Positions 42,835 to 52,931 of a DNA stretch of 64,000 nucleotides are shown one piece after another; the stretch's first letter is position 1, and every line of letters begins with the position of its first letter. The stretch spans positions 1-64,000 of the forward strand of contig NZ_SADV01000011.1 of assembly GCF_006864135.1 (NCBI RefSeq), written 5' to 3'. The position numbers and the translations under genes are program-made. This DNA comes from Lysinibacillus sphaericus (lineage in GTDB: Bacteria > Bacillota > Bacilli > Bacillales_A > Planococcaceae). Below the pieces are notes generated by a model that worked only from the letters and a program-made list of their open reading frames with translations, was not told where the DNA came from and did not search any database.

Positions 42835-44508
42835 TTAAATACGGAAACGCTTTACGGCTATTTGCAAAACTTTTGATACCTTATGTAGCTCTTTAATATA
42901 ATCATGGAATTGCTGCTGTGCTGTTAATTGATCGGCTGTTAATGTAGCTACATGTTTAGTGGATGCTGCATTCGTATCAGAAAATGATGTTAACATTACC
43001 GCATCTTCACTAACCTTTTTCGTATGGTTGGCAATTTCTTGAATAGTCGTAGATACTTCCGTTATATATGGCTTCATTGTATGTACTTTTTCTAAAATAT
43101 GATCGAAGCTTGTTGCCGTATCTCCTGTAACCTGCACTCCCTTTTCAGTTGCGACTAACACACCCTCCATCATTTGCACAGCATAGCTGGAATCTAAATG
43201 AATATTTTGTACAATGGACGTAATCGTTTGGGTTGAAAGAACGGTTTGCTCTGCAAGCTTGCGAACTTCATTGGCCACCACCGCAAATCCTTTACCATGC
43301 TCCCCTGCCCTAGCAGCCTCAATAGATGCATTTAAGGCTAGAAGGTTTGTTTGCGCAGTAATTTTTTCAATTACTTCAACCATTTGATCGATTGTAGCTG
43401 CTCTCTCTACAAGATTAAAAATGGCCGTATTCGATTGTTCAACTGCGAGTTTAATGGCCTGTATTTGAGTTAAATTCGCCTGTACAATTTCCGTACCACT
43501 TTCTGCATCACTCGCAGTTTTATGAGCAAAATTTTCAACAACCTGCACTTTCTCTAAAATTACTTGCACACTATTTAGCACTTCCTCTAGAGATGCTGTA
43601 TTCGAAGCTAATTTTTTAGTAGAAGCAGCAGTTGAATCTGAAATAGACTGTATATCCTTTGCAATTTTGTGCGTCGTGTTAGACGATTTTTCGGAGGATT
43701 CCTGCAGTTTCCCAGTCATTTCTTCAACCTCATGTGCACTTTTTGATACTGTATGAAGTAGTCTTTTCACCTCTGTTGTCATCTGATTATAAGACAATAC
43801 TACCTCGCCCAGCTCATCCTGCGCCACATAACTGGCATTCGCTGTGAAATCCCCCTGCTCCGCACGCTTTAATAATGACTTCAATTGACGCGTTGGTATA
43901 TTCACAGCTTTTGTTGCTACAAAACCTATACAGATTACTAACAAAACAACAAATAAACATACTCCCCCTAATAGCCAATAACCAAATTGCACATCTTTCT
44001 GGTATGCCTGTTGCTGTTCTTTAGCCCGCTGAACCAAATAGCTTTGAGTTTCTTCTAATAATGAATGACTTTGCTGGCTTACAGATAAATAAGACTGACT
44101 ATAAAATTGTTGCTGTTCTTTTTGGCCCAATTGTTTATAGTTATTGATCATTTCTACCTGCTGTGCAAGTAAAGTTTTAAATTTTTTTATCTGATGGTTC
44201 ATCTTTTTATCGATTTCTAGACTTACTAAATGTTCTAAAGGCTGCTCAGCGTTTTTTAAAATGACAGTCATTTCTTGATAAGCTCCGGCTGAATCTACTA
44301 AATAATCTAATTGTCGTTGTGATTCCTCTAGTTCATTTAACCATCCGATCGGTACAAGTCCTTCAGTATAGCTTTCACTTGCATGCCATGACATTTTCCG
44401 TAAATAATCAACACTAAAAATACCTAGCAATACATTTGATAGTACACAAACAATCATCAGTATAAGTAACTTGTCCTTCACCATTATGTATCGAAAAAAA
44501 TGCATCAT
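42835..44508 (-). CDS. Methyl-accepting chemotaxis protein
   Basis: This transmembrane chemoreceptor of about 557 residues has a short cytoplasmic head, TM1 ([18 protein letters not shown]), an extracellular four-helix-bundle sensor (about 35-175), TM2 ([22 protein letters not shown]), a HAMP domain ([17 protein letters not shown]), and a signalling domain with the hairpin tip [43 protein letters not shown]. The start is ATG 44508 or 44505, since AAGGAG lies 5 or 8 bases upstream. The ligand is unknown. It would signal through CheW/CheA to the flagellar motor, none of which is encoded nearby. Confidence 0.93.
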   Translation of the reverse strand: MMHFFRYIMVKDKLLILMIVCVLSNVLLGIFSVDYLRKMSWHASESYTEGLVPIGWLNELEESQRQLDYLVDSAGAYQEMTVILKNAEQPLEHLVSLEIDKKMNHQIKKFKTLLAQQVEMINNYKQLGQKEQQQFYSQSYLSVSQQSHSLLEETQSYLVQRAKEQQQAYQKDVQFGYWLLGGVCLFVVLLVICIGFVATKAVNIPTRQLKSLLKRAEQGDFTANASYVAQDELGEVVLSYNQMTTEVKRLLHTVSKSAHEVEEMTGKLQESSEKSSNTTHKIAKDIQSISDSTAASTKKLASNTASLEEVLNSVQVILEKVQVVENFAHKTASDAESGTEIVQANLTQIQAIKLAVEQSNTAIFNLVERAATIDQMVEVIEKITAQTNLLALNASIEAARAGEHGKGFAVVANEVRKLAEQTVLSTQTITSIVQNIHLDSSYAVQMMEGVLVATEKGVQVTGDTATSFDHILEKVHTMKPYITEVSTTIQEIANHTKKVSEDAVMLTSFSDTNAASTKHVATLTADQLTAQQQFHDYIKELHKVSKVLQIAVKRFRI

Positions 44509-44925
44509 CTCGGCTCCTTCTCCAACTCTTACCAATAATGATAGTATGAAGATTTAAAGCCAGTGTTATGTTTTTGTAAAGATTGTACGAAAAGTTGTGA
44601 AAATTATCCCATTACTCCTAATATAATCGGCGCATATTCCCCTCAGGGTAGCGTGATATTAGTCCTCATTTAAAAATACCATCAGGAACATATCAGTTCG
44701 ATTCGGAAATTACCTTCACATTGTGATGAAAAGCTTCACTTTCCTCGTACCCCCATTGCTTTGCTCGGGATATAAATCAATCATACGGTATCTTACCCAT
44801 AAATTAAGAGTGTCTAATGTAAAATTAGTTTGCGATTTGTAATTTTTGTAATAATCATTTAACTTGCAACCTATTGCATTTCCTATCGTTGTCTATTAAT
44901 AGTGTGCTAAAAAGGAGGTGTTTGA
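44509..44925. other. Intergenic region between divergent genes
   Basis: No ORF with a ribosome binding site was seen. It contains the divergent promoters of the chemoreceptor and the SEDS gene. A possible -10 is in TATTAATAGTG just before the SEDS ribosome binding site AAGGAGGTG. Confidence 0.4.
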
Positions 44926-46098
44926 ATGTTAAAAATTAATAAATTAGATAAAAGTTTAGTCATTAGCTTGTCATTGCTCGGTATTATAAGTTGTCTCTTT
45001 GTTCATTCCAGCAGTACGGTGTTTGAGCAGTATACAAGCTCGTTTATTATAAAGCAGTTTTTTTATTACCTAATCGGATTTTTAGTTATGTATGGAGTAG
45101 CAACGCTTGATATTGAGCAACTAAAAAAAATTGGATGGCCATTTTATTGGGCGATGGTCTTGTTAACATTTGCTTTATTTATTTCACCCGAAAGTATAGC
45201 CCGAACTGTCAATGAGGCGAAGCGTTGGTACCAAATTCCAGTTTTGGGGTCGTTTCAGCCGTCAGAGTTTTTAAAGTTCGCGCTTTTAATTGTTGTCAGT
45301 AAGGTCATTGTTGCACATCGAGAGAAATATGTGCACCCTACCTTTTTAACGGATATGCGGCTCCTTTTCATAATTGCTGCTATCACCCTCCCGCCTACGC
45401 TTGCTGTCTATAAACAGCCTGATACGGGTATGGCGATGATCTATATGTCGATGATTATACCGATGATTTTCTTTTCAGGTATACAAAAAAAATTGCTGAT
45501 CTTCTTTACTGCTATTCCTGTATCAATTCTCAGCGTTGTGGTTATTCTTTATGTAAAATTCAATGAATTTTTCACAGATAAAATTTTAAATAAATTATCA
45601 GGACATCAAATTTCTCGAATTTACGGCTGGTTGCAGCCTAATGAGTATCCAGATTCATCTTATCAAACTAGGCAGGGATTTTCGGCCATTGGTACAGGGC
45701 AGTTTACTGGAAAAGGTTACATGAAAAATAATGTCTATGTCGTGGAAAAGCATACCGATTTCATTTTTGCCAACATCGCTGAAGAGTTCGGGTTCATTGG
45801 AGGAGCATTTGTCATTACTCTTCTGTTTTTTGTTATTTACCGTATTGTTCTCATTACAGTAGAAGCAAAGGACCCATTTATGACACTAATGGGAGCAGGC
45901 ATTGCTAGTTTATTAGCCTTCCAAATTACACAAAATATCGGTATGACAATTGGACTTTTACCTGTAACAGGTATGACTTTGCCATTTTTAAGTTATGGCG
46001 GTAGTTCCCTCATATCAAATTTTATGTTAATGGGCATTGTGATGATTATCTACAATTCTTATAGCGGCTACATGTTTAAAACAACAACAAAGGAGTAG
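44926..46098 (+). CDS. SEDS-family glycosyltransferase/flippase-like protein (RodA/FtsW type)
   Basis: This 390-residue polytopic membrane protein with about ten helices belongs to the SEDS family. Family members polymerise peptidoglycan glycan strands with a partner class B PBP. Motifs are GFLVMYGVATLDI, GSFQPSEFLKFALL (conserved FQPSE), KQPDTGMAMIYM, RQGFSAIGTGQFTGKGYMKN and the C-terminal GLLPVTGMTLPFLSYGGSS, which carries the invariant PVTG and LSYGGSS. The assignment to RodA, FtsW or SpoVE is not certain. AAAAAGGAGGTG lies 8 bases before ATG 44926. A 32-residue ORF follows after 12 bases and looks like the N-terminus of a class B PBP. Confidence 0.9.
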   Translation: MLKINKLDKSLVISLSLLGIISCLFVHSSSTVFEQYTSSFIIKQFFYYLIGFLVMYGVATLDIEQLKKIGWPFYWAMVLLTFALFISPESIARTVNEAKRWYQIPVLGSFQPSEFLKFALLIVVSKVIVAHREKYVHPTFLTDMRLLFIIAAITLPPTLAVYKQPDTGMAMIYMSMIIPMIFFSGIQKKLLIFFTAIPVSILSVVVILYVKFNEFFTDKILNKLSGHQISRIYGWLQPNEYPDSSYQTRQGFSAIGTGQFTGKGYMKNNVYVVEKHTDFIFANIAEEFGFIGGAFVITLLFFVIYRIVLITVEAKDPFMTLMGAGIASLLAFQITQNIGMTIGLLPVTGMTLPFLSYGGSSLISNFMLMGIVMIIYNSYSGYMFKTTTKE

Positions 46099-46110
46099 GT
46101 GAAGGTTTGT

Positions 46111-46209
46111 ATGAACAATATTTTAAAAAAGAGAATTTTATTATTATTATTCCTGGCAGGAATTGTTTTGTTCATACTCATAGTGCGTCTCGCCTTTCTC
46201 ATGCTATAA
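46111..46209 (+). CDS. 32-residue membrane peptide resembling a class B PBP N-terminus
   Basis: The reading frame MNNILKKRILLLLFLAGIVL then FILIVRLAFLML begins 12 bases after the SEDS stop codon, with AGGTGAAGG 5 bases upstream. The pattern of basic residues, one hydrophobic helix and the ending RLxxLM matches the cytoplasmic-plus-transmembrane anchor of class B penicillin-binding proteins, whose catalytic domain is absent. It could be a truncated PBP or a genuine small SEDS-partner peptide. Too short to be sure, but translation signals and operon position favour a real ORF. Confidence 0.6.
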   Translation: MNNILKKRILLLLFLAGIVLFILIVRLAFLML

Positions 46210-46216
46210 GACAATC

Positions 46217-46267
46217 AAAAAGCTGTCTCAAAGTTTTACTACGACTTTTGAGACAGCTTTGCTTTTT
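46217..46267. terminator. Terminator between the SEDS operon and the aminotransferase
   Basis: The stem AAAGCTGTCTCAAAGT / ACTTTTGAGACAGCTTT has a T-rich tail. It can serve both the SEDS operon and the convergent minus-strand gene. Confidence 0.88.
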
Positions 46268-46303
46268 GGTAGAAGCGAAAACGAGTTAGAGAGTTCCTAC
46301 TAA

Positions 46304-47662
46304 TTAAAGCTTCACTTTATGAATACTATCAATGACAACTTTTATAATTGTATCAAGATCCTCTTGTACAATATTAAGTGGTGGAGATAATGTTAAAACG
46401 TTATTAAAGCCTGCAACAGTGGCACCATTTTTACCGATAATAACACGCTGCGCCTTACAGGCAGCAATAACAGCATTTACTTTATCTATTGGTAAAGGCT
46501 CCTTCGACCTTTTATCTGAAACTAACTCAATGCCAATTAATAAACCTTTGCCGCGAACATTCCCAACATTCGGATGATTACTCAATGCTTGCTGAAGTGC
46601 TTGCAGAGTAGCAGCTCCAACCTCATTAGATCTTTCAAATAATGCTTCTTGCTGAAGAATCTCAATATTTTTCAATGCGACCGCACATGCGACTGGTGAT
46701 CCGCCAAATGTATTGACATGACGGAAATAACCGTATGCATCTGACTCGGTAAATGCTTCATAAATTTCCCGTTTTACTGCTGTAGCTGATAATGGTAAAT
46801 AGGCACTTGTAATTCCTTTTGCCATCGTAATAATATCAGGTTTAACACCGTAGTTCATAAATCCAAATGGCTTACCTGTTCGACCAAAGCCACAAATTAC
46901 TTCGTCTACAATCATTAAAGCTCCATGTTTTTTACACACTTCTTCAATGCCCTTTAAATAGTTCTCCGGAGGCATGATGACTCCCCCACCTGTAATAATC
47001 GGCTCTAAAATCATCGCGGCTACTGTTTCACTTAGCTCCCACGTCATCGTCTTATCTACAGCCTTGACGCTTGCTAATTCTGTTGGGGCAAGTGTATTAC
47101 TTTCATGTTCCCGATATTGATCAGGTGGTGCTACATGGATAAAGCCAGGAGATAATGGTTCATATTTATATTTTCGTTCCGCTTGCCCTGTCGCAGCCAA
47201 TGCACCAAAAGAACTTCCGTGATATGCACGGTAGCGAGAAACTATTTTATAGCGAGAGCTTTCCCCTTTTTGTTGATGATACTGACGCGCAATTTTAAAC
47301 GCAGTTTCGTTAGCCTCTGACCCACTATTAGAGAAGAATATAACATAATCTCCACCAAGCATTTCATTAATCTTTTCAGCCAGTTCAACTGCTGGTAAAT
47401 GTCCCTGCGATAAAGGAGCATATGCATTTTTCATCATTTGCTCATGTGCTACATCTGCTAATTCTTTGCGACCGTAACCTACATTTACACACCACAATCC
47501 TGCCATTGCATCGATGTATTCAACGCCATCTGTATCAACAATCCTTGCACCATTTGATTTTTCTACTACATATGTTGCTTGTGGATTATAGGGTTTCATT
47601 GAATGCCATACATATTGTTCATCTTTCTTTAAAATATCACTTTTAAGATTTACTTGAACCAT
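46304..47662 (-). CDS. Class III omega-amino acid aminotransferase
   Basis: This PLP enzyme transfers the amino group of an omega-amino acid (beta-alanine, GABA or similar) to pyruvate or 2-oxoglutarate. The 452-residue protein has IDAMAGLWCVNVGYGR, SNSGSEANETA (cofactor loop), YHGSSFGALAATG, ILEPIITGGGVIMPP, LMIVDEVICGFGRTG and the Schiff-base Lys in TMAKGITSAYLPLSA. ATG 47662 is used with AAGGGGTG 7 bases upstream. The acyl-CoA-forming semialdehyde dehydrogenase gene upstream is 24 bases away, so the two form an operon; the natural pathway would be amino acid to semialdehyde to acyl-CoA. Substrate specificity is inferred, and beta-alanine is the leading guess. Confidence 0.9.
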   Translation of the reverse strand: MVQVNLKSDILKKDEQYVWHSMKPYNPQATYVVEKSNGARIVDTDGVEYIDAMAGLWCVNVGYGRKELADVAHEQMMKNAYAPLSQGHLPAVELAEKINEMLGGDYVIFFSNSGSEANETAFKIARQYHQQKGESSRYKIVSRYRAYHGSSFGALAATGQAERKYKYEPLSPGFIHVAPPDQYREHESNTLAPTELASVKAVDKTMTWELSETVAAMILEPIITGGGVIMPPENYLKGIEEVCKKHGALMIVDEVICGFGRTGKPFGFMNYGVKPDIITMAKGITSAYLPLSATAVKREIYEAFTESDAYGYFRHVNTFGGSPVACAVALKNIEILQQEALFERSNEVGAATLQALQQALSNHPNVGNVRGKGLLIGIELVSDKRSKEPLPIDKVNAVIAACKAQRVIIGKNGATVAGFNNVLTLSPPLNIVQEDLDTIIKVVIDSIHKVKL

Positions 47663-47686
47663 ATCTATACACCCCTTCATGTTTTT

Positions 47687-49216
47687 TCACTTATTCACAT
47701 CGTTATTGCTTGGGAACGCAAATGAACTTGTTGTATCCTCTGTTGCATCTGGCCAGCGTTCAGAAATTGTTTTCGCTTTCGTAAAGAATCGTGCTTGGTC
47801 TGGCCCAAACATATGCCCTTCACCGAACTTAGAGCGCTTCCATCCTCCAAAGTTGTGATAGCCAACTGGAATCGGAATCGGAACATTAACGCCTACCATA
47901 CCTACTTCAATTTCTTCTTGGAATTTGCGCGCTGCCGAGCCGCTACCCGTAAACATCGTGACACCATTCCCAAGTTCGTGATCATTAATCAAATCAATAG
48001 CTTCTTGTAAGGTTTCAACGCCTACAACAATACGTGCAGGGCCAAAAACCTCCTCTTTAAAAATAGTCATTTCTGGCGTTACATCATTTATCAATGTCGG
48101 ACCAAGATAAAAGCCTTTAGATGTTTCACATATTTTCGGACATCGACCATCCGTTACAAGATTAGCCCCTTCTGTAATAGCACCGTTGATATATCGAAGA
48201 ATGGTATCTTTTGATTGCTGCGTAATAACTGGGCCAAAGTCTACCTCGTCATCTGTATATGGGCCAACCTTTAATTTTAAGATTTTCTCTTTTACTATCT
48301 CTGTAAAGCGTTGTTCAGTATCTTTCCCGACGACGATTGCTCCTGAAATAGCCATACAACGTTGAGACGCTGCTCCATACGCTGCACCTAAAAAGGCATT
48401 AGCCGTTTGCTCTAGGTTTGCATCTGGCATGACAATCATGAAGTTCTTCCCGCCACCAAATGCAGCAACTCGTTTATTGTGCTTCGTGCCCGTTTGGTAA
48501 ATATACTCCGCAACAGGTGTTGATCCAACAAATGAAATGGCTTGTATCTCTTTATTTTCTAGCAGTTCATTAACCGCCTCTTTATCACCATTCACGACTG
48601 TCCAAATTCCATCTGGCAGTCCTGCCTCTTTCCATAAGTTACTTAAATATAAGGCTGAGATTGGCACACGCTCAGACGGTTTTAAAATAACTGCATTTCC
48701 TACCGCAACTGCCATACTTGTAATCGCCAGCGGGACCATAACAGGGAAATTAAATGGAGCAATTGTTGCAACAACTCCAAGTGGAGCTTTTGCAGAAAAG
48801 GCATTAATATCGCCGCCTACATTAACCGAGTATTCCCCTTTCAGCATTTGCGGGGCGCTTATTGCCATATCTACAGATTCAATGCCACGAACAATTTCAC
48901 CCTTAGCATCTTCCTTCGTTTTCCCACTTTCCTCACAAATTATTTCGATGAGCTCATCTTGTCTTTCAACTAACAACTGACGGAAACGATGCAAAACCTC
49001 CACCCGTTTACCAATCGATGTCTTTTTCCATGCAGGGAATGCTACTTTCGCTAACTGGATAGCTTGCTTTACCTCATCTCTAGTCGCTAACGGAACTTGC
49101 GCAATGACCTCTCCTGTTGTTGGATTATAAACTTCCGAGTAACGACCACTAGTACCTGCTGTTTCAACACCATTGATAAAATGCGTAAGCGTTTTCACTT
49201 TTTGCTGAACTGTCAT
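47687..49216 (-). CDS. mmsA: CoA-acylating (methylmalonate-) semialdehyde dehydrogenase
   Basis: The 509-residue aldehyde dehydrogenase belongs to the CoA-acylating MmsA/IolA group. It has APFNFPVMVPLAI, GNAVILKPSERVP, SFVGSTPVAEYIYQTGT, GGGKNFMIVMPDANLEQT and the catalytic Cys in YGAASQRCMAIS. The invariant ALDH Glu is replaced by the N-rich GGGKN loop, as in this subgroup. The family oxidises malonate or methylmalonate semialdehyde with NAD and CoA to acetyl- or propionyl-CoA. Here its partners are an omega-aminotransferase and an APC permease rather than inositol or valine genes, so malonate semialdehyde from beta-alanine is the likely substrate. Confidence 0.92.
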   Translation of the reverse strand: MTVQQKVKTLTHFINGVETAGTSGRYSEVYNPTTGEVIAQVPLATRDEVKQAIQLAKVAFPAWKKTSIGKRVEVLHRFRQLLVERQDELIEIICEESGKTKEDAKGEIVRGIESVDMAISAPQMLKGEYSVNVGGDINAFSAKAPLGVVATIAPFNFPVMVPLAITSMAVAVGNAVILKPSERVPISALYLSNLWKEAGLPDGIWTVVNGDKEAVNELLENKEIQAISFVGSTPVAEYIYQTGTKHNKRVAAFGGGKNFMIVMPDANLEQTANAFLGAAYGAASQRCMAISGAIVVGKDTEQRFTEIVKEKILKLKVGPYTDDEVDFGPVITQQSKDTILRYINGAITEGANLVTDGRCPKICETSKGFYLGPTLINDVTPEMTIFKEEVFGPARIVVGVETLQEAIDLINDHELGNGVTMFTGSGSAARKFQEEIEVGMVGVNVPIPIPVGYHNFGGWKRSKFGEGHMFGPDQARFFTKAKTISERWPDATEDTTSSFAFPSNNDVNK

Positions 49217-49240
49217 AATTTCCCCACTCCTTAGTTATCA

Positions 49241-50650
49241 TTATTCAAGATCCAATTCTTCCTTTTGGAAAATAGCACTTGCTTCCTCTACCGGTTTTAA
49301 CCATTTTTTCTTCTGTGTGACTAAATAGAAAATCATCACGACCGCTACTACAATACATGTAAATAAAATTTGCGAACGCATCGATTCAATAAAGAACATA
49401 GCGATCAGTAATGCTGTTGTAGCTAATATAGTGAAATACGTTAAATAGGGGAATAACCACATTTTCACTTTTAATAGTTCGGGATTTTCTTTCTCAATTT
49501 TCCGTCGCATTTTTAATTGTGAAAAAGCAATGATTAAATAAAGAATCAACGTAATTGCACTACATGAACTAAGTAAAAACATAAATACTTTATCTGGTGA
49601 AACATAGTTCATAATAACAGCAATATAAGAGAAGAATGTCGCTGCTAATATGGCATTAACAGGTGCTCCCTTTTTATTTAATTTCAAAAATGCTTTCGGG
49701 GCTTCCCCTTTCTCCGCTAAAGAAAATACCATTCGAGATGTCGCGTAAAGCGCGGAGTTTAAGCACGATAAAACCGCTGTTAAGACAACAAAATTCATGA
49801 TTTGCGCAGCTGCGGGAATGCCGATGTAATCCAATACTGCTACATAGGGACTCGTTAAAATACTTGAGGAATGCCAAGGTAATAATGTGACAACTACCGT
49901 TATCGACCCAACGTAGAAAATCAAAATACGCCAAGTAATTGAATTTGTAGCTTTTGTCACCGCTGCTAACGGTTCGTCAGATTCCCCTGCTGCAATCGCA
50001 ACAATCTCTGTGCCCATAAAGGAGAAAATAACAATGACTACACCCATCAGAACAGCACCAAATCCATTCGGTAAAAAGCCACCCTCACCGATTAAATTAG
50101 CAGTACCTATCGCATCAAAATTAGGTGCGATTCCAAAGATAATAAATGCACCAAGTGCTAGGAATGCTATTATACTTACAACCTTAATAAGAGAGAACCA
50201 ATATTCAAATTCACCAAAAGCTTTTACGGAAAGGGCATTTGTTAAAGTAAGTGCTACAGTTAATATAAGACTTAGTAGCCATAAAGGAATGCCATCATAC
50301 CAATATTGAATAATCGCAGCAGCTGCTGTTGCCTCTAAAGCAATGGCAACAACCCAGAAAAACCAATATAACCAACCAATCATAAAGCCAGCCCAAGGAC
50401 CAATTGCTTCATGTGCATAATGCGCAAATGATCCACTTGTTGGATTGACAGCTGCCATTTCCCCAAGCATTCGCATGACAAGAATAACGATAATACCCGC
50501 AAAGATATAAGATAAAATTGCGCCGGGTCCGGCTAAGTTAATCACTGAACCGCTTCCCATAAATAAGCCTGCTCCGATAACCCCCGCAATAGCGATCATC
50601 GTCATATGCCTTTTCTTTAACCCTCTTTGTAAATGCGTCTGTTGCTCCAT
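49241..50650 (-). CDS. APC-superfamily amino acid permease (GabP-like)
   Basis: This 469-residue secondary transporter has twelve predicted transmembrane helices. It starts RGLKKRHMTMIAIAGVIGAGLFMGSGSVIN, the amino-acid/GABA-permease signature, and has TSGSFAHYAHEAIGPWAGF and FSFMGTEIVAIAAGESDEP. It lies 24 bases upstream of mmsA, giving an operon permease-mmsA-aminotransferase. The co-encoded enzymes suggest that it imports the omega-amino acid degraded by them. The PucR gene is divergent across a 224-base gap. Proton-coupled uptake is a family expectation. Confidence 0.9.
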   Translation of the reverse strand: MEQQTHLQRGLKKRHMTMIAIAGVIGAGLFMGSGSVINLAGPGAILSYIFAGIIVILVMRMLGEMAAVNPTSGSFAHYAHEAIGPWAGFMIGWLYWFFWVVAIALEATAAAAIIQYWYDGIPLWLLSLILTVALTLTNALSVKAFGEFEYWFSLIKVVSIIAFLALGAFIIFGIAPNFDAIGTANLIGEGGFLPNGFGAVLMGVVIVIFSFMGTEIVAIAAGESDEPLAAVTKATNSITWRILIFYVGSITVVVTLLPWHSSSILTSPYVAVLDYIGIPAAAQIMNFVVLTAVLSCLNSALYATSRMVFSLAEKGEAPKAFLKLNKKGAPVNAILAATFFSYIAVIMNYVSPDKVFMFLLSSCSAITLILYLIIAFSQLKMRRKIEKENPELLKVKMWLFPYLTYFTILATTALLIAMFFIESMRSQILFTCIVVAVVMIFYLVTQKKKWLKPVEEASAIFQKEELDLE

Positions 50651-50874
50651 ATCTGTTCACCTCTTTTATAGATTGGATTACCGCTTACAAAAATTTTACA
50701 TGTTACATTGAAACGAAGGTATAGACAAACTGTAAAATTCTATGCATTTGTTTTAAACATAATGTAAAATAGACTAAACATTCTAAAAATACAATATTTA
50801 AGTTAATTTCAGCAAAAACAACACATCAATGAGAAAACTAGAAAATGTCTAATGTTAAAAGGCGGGAGGTTAAC

Positions 50875-52443
50875 ATGAGTCAATTTAAGCTTCAAGTGAA
50901 GGATGTATTAGAAAACACACACTTCCAAAGCGCGGAGGTTGTAGCTGGTGAGGATGGATTATTACGCATTGTCAAGTGGGCCCATGTCATTGAAGTTATA
51001 CAAGTAGATAATTTTCTAGCTGGTGATGAATTAGTTTTAACAACAGGGATTAGCCTTCAGCACAGCATCGATAACTTTATCTTTTTCGTAGAATCTTTAA
51101 TCGAAAAAAATTGCGCGGCATTGTGCATTGAATATGGGACTTCTATACAGACCATTCCGGAAGTGATTGTAGCTCTTGCTAACCGTCATAGCTTCCCTAT
51201 TATCGTTTTTCATGACACAGTTCCTTTCGTCCGTATTACACAGGATTTACATAGTCAAATTATGAATCAGCAATATTTAATGATCTCTACTTTAGAATCC
51301 TACTCTCAAACATTAAATAAAAATGCTTTATTAGGACAAAACGCAGAAGAAATTTTACAAAATATGTATCATGAATTGAAGACACAAATTATCTTCTCTA
51401 TTAAAGGTCGAGAGCCTATCTTTTTTCCTAATATGCCGCATACTAAGCGCCGACAACTAGTTTCGCTGGAAAAGTCAGCACCCGTAGTTAAAAATGAGCC
51501 CATCTTTATATTTGACCAGCATTATGCAGATTTAACGCTCTATAGGGAAGATGGTCTATTCTCTGAGTTCGAATTACTTATTTTAGATCGTACAGCTACT
51601 GCGTTAGCGCAGCTGTTAATGAGAGAATTTTATATTGAAGAGAAAAGGGACATTGAGGATGCCTCTATTTTAGCGGATTGGATCGACCAAAAACTATCGA
51701 AAGAGGAAATTTATAAATTTATCGTAACCCATCATTCTAACTATAAGCTTACTAGCGGAGCCGTTTTTATTTTAGCGATTCCTAATGCAGTCTCTAAGGT
51801 GCAGGAGGATATTGTCTATAGTAAGCTCTACTATCGAAACCTTTTTGAGCAAAATGGATTTATACCATTTTTATTTGAAAGAAAAAGCTATGTCATTTTT
51901 ATTTTACTCCATAAGAAGGATAGCAAATCGAGTCGCGAAGTATTAAATACGTTAGTTTCTTCCGTTCAGAAAACCGATTTTTATAAAAAACAAATGGCCC
52001 AAGATTATCAAATCGCCATTGGCAAGGTAGTTGCAGACGTAGAAGAGATACCAAAGAGCTATCAAACGGCACTCGAAACATTGTATATTTGCAGTAAAGT
52101 ACAAACAACTTCTTATTTTTACGATGATTTACATCTGTATCACCTCATCTATAAATTACAGATGCAAGTCAATTTACAGGAAGTGATTCAAGATTATTTG
52201 CAGCCTGTTATTGAATACGACAAAAAATATAACAGTAAGCTGCTAGAAACTCTACAAGTATACTTACAAACAAATGGCTCCAAACAACAAACAGCCAACC
52301 AACTGTTCATCGTACGCCAAACACTCTACCATCGTTTAAAAAAGCTTGAAAATCTCTTAGGGGAAAATTTCATGAAGGGCCATAATCGAATTACACTTGA
52401 ATTTATGTTGCTTGCCAATTCTTTAATTGAGGAGAAAAGTTAA
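50875..52443 (+). CDS. PucR-family transcriptional regulator
   Basis: The 522-residue protein has an N-terminal PucR domain (residues 1-120: VKDVLENTHFQSAEVVAGEDGL, LVLTTGISLQH, ALCIEYG), a central GGDEF-like/CdaR-like region, and a C-terminal helix-turn-helix YLQTNGSKQQTANQLFIVRQTLYHRLKKLENLLG. ATG 50875 follows GGGAGG by 5 bases; the longer frame from 50845 lacks one. PucR regulators respond to nitrogen or amino-acid metabolites and usually activate divergent catabolic genes. The position beside the permease-mmsA-aminotransferase operon suggests it controls that operon, probably in response to its substrate. Confidence 0.9.
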   Translation: MSQFKLQVKDVLENTHFQSAEVVAGEDGLLRIVKWAHVIEVIQVDNFLAGDELVLTTGISLQHSIDNFIFFVESLIEKNCAALCIEYGTSIQTIPEVIVALANRHSFPIIVFHDTVPFVRITQDLHSQIMNQQYLMISTLESYSQTLNKNALLGQNAEEILQNMYHELKTQIIFSIKGREPIFFPNMPHTKRRQLVSLEKSAPVVKNEPIFIFDQHYADLTLYREDGLFSEFELLILDRTATALAQLLMREFYIEEKRDIEDASILADWIDQKLSKEEIYKFIVTHHSNYKLTSGAVFILAIPNAVSKVQEDIVYSKLYYRNLFEQNGFIPFLFERKSYVIFILLHKKDSKSSREVLNTLVSSVQKTDFYKKQMAQDYQIAIGKVVADVEEIPKSYQTALETLYICSKVQTTSYFYDDLHLYHLIYKLQMQVNLQEVIQDYLQPVIEYDKKYNSKLLETLQVYLQTNGSKQQTANQLFIVRQTLYHRLKKLENLLGENFMKGHNRITLEFMLLANSLIEEKS

Positions 52444-52461
52444 TTTCTTAGTTGTTGATTG

Positions 52462-52882
52462 GGTTAGTGGCGTTGTTCGCTGGGTTAGCGGTGATATTCA
52501 TTGGTTTAGCGGCGTTGTTCGCATGGGTAGCGGCGATATTCATCCGTTTAGCGGCGTTGTTCGCATGGGTAGCGGCGATATTCATCCGTTTAGCGGCGTT
52601 GTTCACATGGGTAGCGGCGATATTCATCCGTTTAGCGGCGTTGTTCACATGGGTAGCGGCGATATTCATCCGTTTAGTGGCGTTGTTCGGTTATCACCGA
52701 TATTCATCTGCTTATCAGCGATGTTCTCCTGGGTAGCGGCAAATTCGCAGTGGTAACAGCGTTATTCGCATGGTTAGTGCCGATGTTCATCGGGTTAGCG
52801 GCGTTGCTCGCAGACTTATCACCAATGTTCATCTGCTTATCAGCGATTTTCTCCTCCTTATCAGCGATGTTCTTCTGTTCAT
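52462..52882. repeat. 21-bp/42-bp tandem repeat array B (about 20 units)
   Basis: Units of 21 bp alternate between GGTTTAGCGGCGTTGTTCGCA and GGGTAGCGGCGATATTCATCC types, so the dominant repeat is 42 bp, with four nearly exact 42-bp copies around 52504-52690. Further right the units degrade to CTTATCAGCGATGTTCTCCTG types, which resemble the TTATCGGAA units at 24.7 kb. The array fills the gap between the convergent pucR and amidase genes. Minus-strand translation would read MNIAATHVNNAAKR in 14-residue steps. Confidence 0.92.
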
Positions 52883-52887
52883 CGGTT

Positions 52888-52923
52888 AGCACGCTCAACA
52901 TCTTTTGACCTTTTGAGCGTGCT
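52888..52923. terminator. Terminator between the repeat array and the amidase gene
   Basis: A perfect stem AGCACGCTCAA / TTGAGCGTGCT has a 14-base loop and lies 8 bases beyond the stop of the minus-strand gene at 52932. Confidence 0.75.
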
Positions 52924-52931
52924 AGCAGATT

